A DNA stretch of 64,000 nt from Sialis fuliginosa (taxonomy: Eukaryota > Arthropoda > Insecta > Megaloptera > Sialidae), in assembly GCA_961205875.1 (NCBI GenBank), contig OY540812.1, positions 14,136,001 through 14,200,000 on the forward strand, in the 5' to 3' direction. The position numbers and the translations under genes were made by a program. Within the stretch, counting starts at the first letter, position 1; each line of letters begins with the position of its first letter. Under the pieces are notes generated by a model. The model worked only from the letters and a program-made list of their open reading frames with translations, had not been told where the DNA came from and searched no databases. Shown piece by piece: positions 27,301 through 34,710 of the stretch.

Positions 27301-30300
27301 CACATGCTCTAGAATCCCGAACAAATTCATAACGAATTGACACCTTGCATGCAGATAGCGTTAAGCTATAAAGACATGTTTTGTCAATATTTTTGTAATT
27401 AAGATAATTTTACGTTTTCATTATTTTTATGTTGTATACATTCACTAATCTTAAAAATTAAAATTAAAAAATTGGGTATGACATGTTTTACTTAATAATC
27501 AAATAATTATGTAATTAAAAATTGCTTCAAAGCAGAAGATTTTTCACGCGTCCACTGGCGGGTTAATGGAGTTAACATTTAAGTTTTTTTTTTCGATGTT
27601 TCGATGAGAATTTCAAACCCACGCATGCATAATTGTCCATGTTAATTTTGTTACAAGTACTTACAAAAATAGTGATCTTATCTGAAATAGCATAAATAAG
27701 TTATTTAATTTACCTGTCATTTACATCTCCATAATAACATAAATGTCTTAATAGTAAATAATATAATACAGCAGATATAATAATTATAATATTTATAATT
27801 TTCAATTGTGTTGTCTATATAATAATATAATCCAGCGAATAGTACATATATCCCTGATACTACGCAAAAAAGGTTTCAATGGGTATAACATAATTACATT
27901 TTTGAAAACATTTTCTCTAGAATTATACGTACATTAGGGTGATTCATTTCCGCAAAGTTTTTTATTTTTGAAGTGCTCAAGCACAGTGTTAATCTACATG
28001 TAGAAAAAAAAATTCTCACCAAATTTGAGCTCTTAATTCCGATTTTAAGTACTTACTATTTAAATTTGAATTTTTCCCATTTAAAATGCATGTAAAAAGT
28101 AAATTTTTCTTTCAAAGTTATAATGCTTAGCCGCTTTTTACGATATCGCAAAACGCTTTATCAGGTCTTGTAGAGGATTCCTTGCTCTTCAAAATTGCTC
28201 ATGGGTTTTTCGATATTGGTCGTACTAGTTCACCTGCCAGAACTATCGTTTTTTTACACTTCGAGCTATAAAAATGGCTGTAACTCATGAGATATTGGTC
28301 AGAGCAATTTGAACCTAGGACTTTTTTTAAAGAGAATAAAATTTCCTTTAAAATAGGTATTTTTTTTCTCCCTACTAGTAGCGGTTCGCTCTGAAAAATG
28401 AAAAAAACGGTACTTTTTTCAAAAATTTTACTTTGATAGTTCTGGCAGGTGAACTAGTACGACCAATATCGAAAAACCCATGAGCAATTTTGAAGAGCAA
28501 GGAATCCTCTACAAGACCTGGTAAAGCGTTTTGCGATATCGTAAAAAGCGGCTAAGCATTATAACTTTGAAAGAAAAATTTACTTTTTACATGCATTTTA
28601 AATGGGAAAAATTCAAATTTAAATACAAGTAAGTACTTAAAATCGGAATTAAGAGCTCAAATTTGGTGAGAATTTTTTTTTTTACATGTAGATTAACACT
28701 GTGCTTGAGCACTTCAAAAATAAAAAAACTTTGCGGAAATGAATCACCCTAACGTACATATTACGAATATGTTATAATACCTTCCCTCTCAATATTTTTG
28801 TCAAAAGTGGATTAAATGCCGGTAAATTAAATATATAAAATGGGGTACCTGCATAATGTAAATTTGATAAACACCGATAAAAGAAATTTTAATGTGCAAG
28901 AGGAATATATATTTTTATAGGTAAAAATAATCAATTGAGATATAAAGTATAAAAGAAAAAAGTTATTAAAAGGGTTTAGAGAAAGGGGTACCATTTTATT
29001 GATTGTAGAAAATACCACAATCGTAATTTTAATTAACGTTATATGACTGTAGTAAGATACTACATTTTCACAAAATTCTAATTCCAAAAGTGACATCAGA
29101 AGAATATCCACCGCAAATTATGCTAACATACTCGGCACACCTACCAAAAAGGTATTAAATTATTCGATTTCTTTACTTATTTGCATACAGTCAAAGTTAT
29201 TATCTACAAATGTGCAAATTACTATTTAGTGCGATTTTTTGTTAACTCTAATGGTCTTATATATCAATATTAACAGTCATCCCACACATAATGATTTTCG
29301 ACTAGTGTTAAATAGTCTACAAATTTATTTCTTACGTGACTACAGAGTGTCTCGAAAATACTTAAACAATAATGATATTTAAAAATTAAAAATGTAAAAT
29401 AAATTAAGTATTACATGGGTCTCAAAATAAATTCTTTAATCTAAAAAGACATATGTAATTGATATAAACGTTAGTAATTGATAGCACACAGCAAATATTC
29501 AAGATTTTAGTGATTGGAAGACCAACTTTTCAATTTTATAAAATCCAAAAACAATTACAATATTAACAATAAGACATCATATTCTTGAATCTTGATGTAC
29601 CTTACTTAAAGGAATGTTAATAATAACTATAATAACCGATAAATATAAATGATTTTAAATTTTAATACGTAAAACTAAACGATACCGGGTGGGCGGGTGT
29701 TCAAAAAAAAAACGTTACAATTATTTATTTCGAAAATTAAGCTGCATGCTTACAGAATAACTCTTCAGGCAAAATCTAAGCAGTTTGGAAGGAGAAATAT
29801 CATGATAATATTTATTTATACATGTTTTTTACATTTTTAAGATCGGATTCTACGTGAAAAAATAAGACAACACTTATTGCGTGCACTTTGTTACTTATTT
29901 TAAAAAGAAAACGTAAAAATCCTCCCCCAGCACTGAGACGCGATGTGCGCTGTTTGTATCGATGCTAGCGCGTTTTTATACGCGATATAAACGCAAACAA
30001 TCTGCATTGTTAACGCGCGTTCATGAAACACACTTCCTCTGCTTGTGTAAAAAAACGTCGTGTGTTCAGGCCCTAAGTATGGCAACACACAGATATAAAT
30101 ATTACAATATATGTTTTGTACATGAGTATGATATCTTAAGCTTAATTTGAGATGGTTTGAGGCGAAATACAATGACTAATATTATGTTTTACAGTTTACT
30201 ATAATTTATTACCTAAAAGTAATGAACTTTTAAATATAATTACTACTACAAAAATAATTAATATTTATTAAATTGCGGTTTTTATGTCTTTCAGAATTTA

Positions 30301-33300
30301 TGGACTTACATCACAATTTTCGTATTAACACTAACGTTAACGTGTGGCCAAAAAAAGAAAAATCAATATGATGAAGATGAGAAAAGACCTTACGAGTTTG
30401 GCTTCAATATAGATGGACAACAACACAGGCATGAAGCTAAAGGTATTTTCATTCATATATAATTATTATACATTCATTTATAGTTTTTTTTAATAATAAA
30501 TCATATTTAAATAATGTTGATGTGCGTACTTGCACTATCGTCGCTTTTCTACTACAATTTCGGCAAGAATATCGTAAAGCTTAAATTTTGCGAGGTTCTA
30601 AAGGTCGCATTCTACATTTAGTTATATATTTCGATGACTTAACATTATAACTTCAAAAATGTTATTTATCGGGAGAGCGATTTGAAAAATTGAGGTGAAT
30701 TTGATTATCGATTTGATAAAAATTAAACATATTAAAAAGTACACAAAACTAATATAAATTGAAATAATGTTTTATCAGAAAATAGTAAAATATCAGTTGT
30801 CATGTTATGACCTAAAATAATCGAGTTAATTAGAAATTATATTATATAATTACTTATATTAATAATTATTAAAATTAAAATTATTATAACTGTATTTACC
30901 ACTTATTTGAACAAAATAATAATTGCAAATAGTTCCTTAATGGTAGATTTACTATTCAATAGAATTTATTTAAACTACTGAAACGATATTATTTTTTCCA
31001 GACTCGAAAGGTATTGTAACTGGAGAATTTGGATTCATCACAGCAGATGGAATTTACCATGTAACTGTTTATGCAACAGATGAAGAAGGAAGGTTTAAAA
31101 TTATCAGCATGAAGAGTATCAGAGTTAGCCCTCGTGAGTATACTTTTACAATTTTTAAATAAGTCATTAAATTCTTATAATGATACCAATGGGATATATT
31201 TAACTGCTCTCGGGATTTACAAGTGGACTGCAGTACTCATATTTGCCGCTATTTTAATACACAAATTCCGTGTTCTTTCGTCTCTTCATTTAGAAGATGC
31301 CACATGCGCACAAAAGATTAAAAAAGCATGTCACATTTTTTTTTTATTTCCCGCAGTAATAAATTTGCTATGCGCGTGCACCTGAAGAGATGAAAAAACA
31401 CGGAAATTAATTAGTTCAGCGCCATCTTTAGACGCAATAGGCATGATGCCACTAACAAAGTATCACTGAAATTATGATTTTAAATAATGAAATAGGTTAA
31501 AAAGATTCTAAAAAATGTATTTATTTTTATATTAAAACGAGTCTTTACATAGGCGTGACGTCAAAAATGCGCCATGACACCTACGAGCGCTTTGGCGTTA
31601 AATTTAAAATTATTTTTAAAAAGGTCAATTTTAGTGATTAAACCTTTATTTTCTGCAGAAATAAGTATTTTTTTGCTAATAGGAGACACGTAAGATCATC
31701 ATAGAATAGTTTTTTTTTAAATTAGGCATCATGCCTATTGTTTGTTATTATTATTTTTGAAAAATAAGTTATTTTTATATTAATTTCAGCTCTAGACGGA
31801 TCTGGTGACCAAACTCCTGTTAAATCTCCAGCTACATCTGAACGCCCTTCTTCCCATTCACCGTCTCCTATACCACCAACACAGCACACCCCACCTGCGC
31901 CAAAATACACCCCACCTCCACATTTGGCGCAATTTACAACACACAAACCACTGATATTGCCGTCTTGCGGTTCTTGTTCGATTCCAAGTACAATAAAACC
32001 ACCACCGGGATCAAAACCAAATCAGTTTACATTCCAAACAAGTGCATTCAAACCAGTAAGTATTTAACATAATTTAATTAATTTAAAGTTTTACAAAAAA
32101 GTACATTATCTCTAATATGAAATATATTCAGTAAATTTTCGTCTGTTTATTTGTGTCCAATCATGCAAAAACTACTCATCCGGATTAACTAATCCTTTTA
32201 TGTCAGAATAATAGAGACTACGAATTAACATATAGGCCATGGAGATAGAGCGTAGTTTGGATTTATGCTCAAGATTAGTAAATACACAGGTTGCCTCAGT
32301 AGCTTTTGACCAATCAACTTGGGCACCCCAGACGACACCCCAGTATTTTCCCCATCTCGCGCCGAGTTACAAGGCTATATTTGTTATGATTGGGCATACC
32401 ATTCCCCCTCCACATTTGGATACTCCAGATGACGAATTTCCCTCTCTCGCGCCGAGCTACTGAGGCTACCTTGTACTTGATATACCTTGATCTATACTTG
32501 TCTTTATTTAAACTTGATTTAAAAAATATATATATTATTGTTTGGGTTATACATATTCACTTTTGTGAACCAAATTTTGCACATTATGTTAATCATGACC
32601 TTTGTAGGGAAAGGGAGACTAATAGGGTTCTAGTCTGGAGGATCGGGACTAAGAACGGACCGGCGCGTCAACAAGCTTTGAAAATTTTAACGAATGGGTC
32701 CGCAGAAAATCCTGGCCCGAGGGCCCGCGATCAGATGTGGGAGCCATACAGAATGCGCAGTCCATGTCTCTATATATGATAGAGGCTAATTTTTATCCAC
32801 ATTAATGCGAAATTAGCCACGGGCAAAAAATTTTAACTACATAATTAAAATAAATAAAATTGTTTAATAGGCGACGCCGGGAATCTAACTTATTGTTAGT
32901 TAAATACGTTAAATAGTTTATTCTTATGCCGTGTTTAGACCAAAAAGACAATACAGTAACACGGTGTTTTTAAAATGTTTGTCAAACACAATGTTGCTGT
33001 TTAATCTTTTTGGTTTAAATATGGCATTACACGTAATATTCATTTATTTTATATAACACGCATAAAATCATTTTTCAGAAACCACCTAAAAGTCCTCCAA
33101 ACGCCGTTCCGCCATCAACACCTGCAAAATACCCAGCACATGTAGAATATCCAAATAACCCACCAGAAACAATATCAAATGAAGTACTGCCACCATTTCA
33201 ACAGCAGCCATCTAAACCTTTATACCCATCACAACCATCTATTTCAACACAGCCCTCACAATCATTTAATCCATCGTATCCATCAGTTCCGTCACAACAA

Positions 33301-33813
33301 TTCAACCCATCGAAACCATCAGTTTCGTCACAACAATTCAACCCATCATATCCGTCAGTTCCGTCACAACAATACAACCCTTCGAAACCGTCAGTTCCAG
33401 CAAGACCACAAGCACCAAAACAACCATCAATTCCTCAAGATGCATTCTTCCCAGGATTGATTCACCCACAATCTACAGGCAATGAACAGAGTTCCCCTGT
33501 GATTGAAGGTCAAATGCCTCCAGGAGTCACAACAGATGATATGTTACACTTGTTGTATAAATTCAACTACACTCTTGGATTCCATGGACACTATGAAACG
33601 GGTTACAGAAATGGAGCAAAAATAGGAGGTTACTTTGTTAATGGTAGAGATGGAATTAGTAGGATTGTTGAATATGTAGCTGATGAAAATGGTTACAGAC
33701 CTAAAATCCTCTATCTGAAATTAGGTTTAGATTCTCCTGATACACCAAAAGAAGGAAATGAGAAGGACTTTGAAGTTAAAGGACGTATCTTTGAATGGTA
33801 TAGTTTAAGATGA
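9326..33813 (+). CDS. Cuticular protein, l(3)mbn-like (5 exons)
   Basis: A secreted structural protein of about 427 residues, probably of the cuticle. Coding exons are 9326-9328 (ATG only, donor GTGAGT), 30295-30442, 31002-31133, 31790-32055 and 33079-33813; all junctions are GT-AG and in frame. Residues 1-19 form a signal peptide (hydrophobic '[11 protein letters not shown]', then Cys-Gly-Gln). Residues about 33-95 are a chitin-binding-4/R&R-like domain (YEFGFNIDG...[20 protein letters not shown]). A Pro/Ser/Gln-rich linker follows, with an SCGSC motif in exon 4 and a 36-bp tandem repeat in exon 5 ([10 protein letters not shown] type). Residues about 335-425 are a second, divergent chitin-binding-like domain ([17 protein letters not shown]...[12 protein letters not shown]). 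From memory of the family, this layout matches insect proteins annotated as lethal(3)malignant blood neoplasm. That name is an inference; a generic RR-type cuticle protein is the alternative. Intron 1 is about 21 kb and full of mobile elements. Confidence 0.85.
9441..10037. mobile_element. piggyBac-like MITE with TTAA ends
   Basis: 'TTAAGGAGGTTGTTCTA' at 9441-9457 is a perfect inverted copy of 'TAGAACAACCTCCTTAA' at 10021-10037. The element body is 9445-10033 (589 bp), flanked by TTAA on both sides (9441-9444 and 10034-10037), the target-site signature of piggyBac transposases. No transposase is encoded. It sits about 110 bp downstream of exon 1. Confidence 0.8.
11525..12107 (-). mobile_element. 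hAT element remnant with 8-bp TSD
   Basis: The body is 11533-12099 (567 bp), flanked by identical 8-bp direct repeats 'gcttaatt' (11525-11532 and 12100-12107). The ends CAGTGGTTTCCAAA and, on the other strand, CAGTAATTTCCAAA are imperfect terminal inverted repeats. On the minus strand about 11812-11700 encodes '[19 protein letters not shown]' followed by '[13 protein letters not shown]', the conserved C-terminal dimerisation region of hAT transposases. Only this tail remains, so it is an internally deleted, non-autonomous copy. Confidence 0.92.
15590..15860. other. TATA-like motif followed by T-poor, A-rich tract
   Basis: 'ctatatatataaagtagg' near 15613-15630 is followed by a tract (about 15656-15800) that is overwhelmingly A with very little T on the plus strand and includes long A runs. 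It could be the decayed A-rich region of a retroelement or simply a strand-asymmetric low-complexity tract. No coding frame. Confidence 0.4.
16040..16180. repeat. Degenerate interspersed repeat ('tatgtctgtctgtct' type)
   Basis: The order 'ggtatgtctgtatgtctgtc', 'ttacacgcatgaatcataaa', 'ccactgaacggattttaat' is the wording of a dispersed repeat commonly seen in insect genomes. Similar wording recurs at 23640-23730. The family is not identified; the call rests on recollection of this pattern. Confidence 0.4.
16310..16620. repeat. Foldback element, ~310 bp
   Basis: The left arm 'atagctacacacaaaaa...' through 'gtcgaaatctaaatttttgg' and 'tttgagcttgaatttt' is mirrored by 'gctcaaataaaaaaaa', 'ccaaaaatttggatttcgac' and '...tttttgtgttgctat'. 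The arms are about 145 bp with a short centre near 16460-16480. No target duplication was recognised. Confidence 0.75.
18181..18482. mobile_element. MITE family B, copy 2
   Basis: It shares with 4101-4446 the blocks 'aacaagcactttcaa', 'ttctgtgat..tatctatgaatt', 'cagtgatacttcaact', 'ttggtgttta.ttaccgcgcgtgcg', and the end 'ttataataccgga'. The copies differ by many substitutions and small gaps, so they are old. Confidence 0.75.
18911..18989. repeat. Near-perfect hairpin, 31-bp stem, 17-nt loop
   Basis: The left arm 18911-18941 and right arm 18959-18989 pair with a single mismatch over 31 bp ('caccttaaccacaataaaac' against 'gttttattgtggttaaggtg'). The loop is 18942-18958. It could be a tiny palindromic transposon derivative or a hairpin RNA precursor; the sequence does not decide. 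There are no bulges as are usual in animal microRNA precursors. Confidence 0.75.
19131..19180. repeat. Fragment of MITE family C
   Basis: 'taccgtgtttacatcaaaaa' followed by 'gacaaaacagcaacacgg' matches the left arm of the palindromic element at 32926-33027 with few differences. The right arm is not recognisable, so this is a partial copy. Confidence 0.55.
19846..20185. mobile_element. MITE with 'gggaa.atccataaaccacgtaac' ends
   Basis: The left end near 19846 ('acgggaacatccataaacca') is mirrored at about 20160-20185 ('tggtttatggactttccct'). The spacing is about 340 bp and there is no coding frame. A clear target duplication was not found. Confidence 0.6.
21898..22094. mobile_element. Short MITE, ~197 bp
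   Basis: The left end 'taaaggtcgatccagactat' is mirrored by the right end 'atagtctgaatcgacttta', with adjoining 'gagccagtctcggtcc' against 'ggagcgagaccgggtc'. An additional internal inverted piece ('cgttccaatca' against 'tgattggaccga') lies inside. Non-autonomous; class not determined. Confidence 0.7.
23640..24100. repeat. Degenerate interspersed repeat
   Basis: 'ccatcaaaattggctcagtagttttcgtg' type wording (23648-23676) and, further on, 'aaatttcatcttaatcgg', 'agacagacaaacggacagag' and 'gggttcctag...cggaaccct' (24000-24093). These are characteristic pieces of dispersed repeats I associate with Lepidoptera. They are fragmentary and have no coding content. Confidence 0.45.
25115..25155 (+). promoter_or_regulatory. 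Candidate nuclear-receptor site cluster (DR1)
   Basis: 'GGGTCA-A-AGGTCA' at 25143-25155 is a direct repeat of the nuclear-receptor half-site with a 1-bp spacer, close to the ideal HNF4/RXR-type DR1 site. Two further half-sites on the opposite strand lie just upstream: TGACCT at 25115-25120 and TGACC at 25130-25134. The surrounding 100 bp is less AT-biased than the rest of the intron. Enhancer function is inference. Confidence 0.4.
27927..28759. mobile_element. Long foldback element, 817 bp, 8-bp TSD
   Basis: The body 27935-28751 starts 'tagggtgattcatttccgc' and ends with its inverse 'gcggaaatgaatcacccta'. It is flanked by identical 'acgtacat' at 27927-27934 and 28752-28759. Inverted arms run about 315 bp (27935-28249 against 28436-28751) around a unique middle of about 186 bp. 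An 8-bp duplication suits hAT-like transposition, but the ends are not the usual CAG type, so the superfamily is uncertain. It is well preserved and therefore probably comparatively young. Confidence 0.88.
29890..30085. repeat. CpG-rich patch, possible element fragment
   Basis: A CpG-richer island in the intron: 'gcgctgtttgtatcgatgct', 'agcgcg..tatacgcgatat', 'aacgcgcgttcatgaaacac', ending 'cgtcgtgtgttcaggcccta'. The 'cgtgtgttcaggccct' end resembles MITE ends, but I found no partner. It ends about 210 bp before exon 2. Confidence 0.3.
31263..31407. repeat. Foldback repeat in intron 3 of the cuticle gene
   Basis: 'aaattccgtgttctttcgtc' at the left is mirrored by 'gatgaaaaaacacggaaat' at the right, with 'tctcttcatt' against 'ctgaagaga'. 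The span is about 145 bp. Non-coding. Confidence 0.65.
31431..31744. repeat. Second inverted-repeat element in intron 3
   Basis: 'gcaataggcatgatgccact' near 31434 is mirrored by 'aggcatcatgcctattgtt' near 31724-31742, about 310 bp apart. The unique middle includes 'ggcgtgacgtcaaaaatgcg'. It is probably a small non-autonomous DNA element; its right end lies about 45 bp before exon 4. Confidence 0.6.
32235..32860. repeat. GC-richer repeat block in intron 4
   Basis: 'caggttgcctcagtagct' near 32289 is mirrored by 'gagctactgaggctacctt' near 32454. 'ctcgcgccgag.ta' occurs twice directly (about 32356 and 32445). Around 32590-32780 there is a GC-rich stretch ('ggaccggcgcgtcaacaag', 'ggcccgagggcccgcgatc'), followed by a hairpin 'ggctaattt...aaattagcc'. 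Frames of 74 and 129 codons cross it but show no domain. I read it as mobile-element-derived, family unknown. Confidence 0.45.
32926..33027. mobile_element. MITE family C, 102-bp palindrome
   Basis: 'atgccgtgtttagaccaaaa' on the left and 'ttttggtttaaatatggcat' on the right are inverted copies, with 'cagtaacacggtgtt' against 'aaacacaatgttgctg' inside. It ends 51 bp upstream of exon 5 of the cuticle gene, close to where a branch point would be. A partial copy is at 19131-19180. Confidence 0.7.
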
Positions 33814-33952
33814 TTTTAATTTGCAATATATTTTTTTTCGTATTTGCCTCATTGTGTAGAAAGAATATTTCATAAAAAATGTCTATAAAAAGGATAACCA
33901 TTTATAACTGTAAAAACTGATCTATGTATTTAAAAATGTGTTAACATTTCCC

Positions 33953-34263
33953 AGTAATTGAAAAAGTAATCAAAAGGAATCAAATTTTGACGTTTCATTC
34001 CGATTTCTATAAAATTCCGTATTCACCGCCAATAATTTCATTACGTTCAATTGTAATTGTTGTTTATTACGTCCAAGTAGTCTGAAGAAGTTTGCAGTGC
34101 TGCCAATCCACATTGCTTTAGTTTTTTTAGTTGTCAATTTTCATTATTAATTCCGTCTGAATCCGGTAAACCGTATTCAGATTGTTTGTTATATATTTTA
34201 CGTTCAGATTCCGGAATAAAACAAAATGGTATTTCATTCCGTTTGATTCTTTTCTCAATTACT
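33953..34263. mobile_element. MITE between the cuticle gene and HROB, ~311 bp
   Basis: 'agtaattgaaaaagtaatca' on the left is mirrored by 'gattcttttctcaattact' on the right, with internal 'ttcattccg' and 'tccg' blocks repeated in both orientations. It includes AATAAA at about 34215, which might serve as a poly(A) signal for the upstream cuticle gene, because no canonical AATAAA is seen between 33814 and 33952. Confidence 0.6.
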
Positions 34264-34710
34264 AAGTTATTAATATTTAATATTTTTGATAGAATAACTT
34301 GATTTGCCTAATACATTTTAAGAAATATCTATTTTTTATCATAATAATAGGATTTATAAATAAAACTAAATATGTTCTACAAGAAAACTGATGAAAAAAA
34401 TTATTGCAGTGAGGTTGCCATAAAATAAATATAACATAAAAATGTATACTAAATTTATTTATTTTTCTATCTATCATCACTTGTGGTCATAAATTTGGTA
34501 TTTTAATTTATAAAAAATAGCACATATTTATGTTTTATAATATTATTTTTTCATTGTTGTAGCATGTCAAATACTACATTTTATAATTTATTTTGTATTC
34601 TCATAATTCATTCATTTAAAATAAAACATAATTTTAATAAAAATATAACATTTATTCTCCTCCATAAAAAATAAATAATTTACACCTACATATATTTAAG
34701 TTACTATTAA

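Larger units (their letters stand above)
9329..30294 (+). other. Giant first intron (20,966 bp), repeat-filled
   Basis: It runs from donor GTGAGT at 9329 to acceptor TTTCAG ending at 30294. No convincing gene lies inside. Open frames of 60-98 codons (for example 11122-11418, 14229-14607 and 26386-26676) are AT-rich and have no recognisable domain. The recognisable contents are transposon remains, a hairpin and a nuclear-receptor site cluster, listed separately. The stretches 10040-11520, 12110-15550, 16630-18180 and 28760-29890 show nothing definite to me. Confidence 0.75.

Noticed and set aside
33179-33460. His/Asn-rich open frame on the plus strand
   Set aside because: It is the shifted frame of the repetitive proline-rich linker in exon 5 of the cuticle gene; the repeat keeps the wrong frame open.
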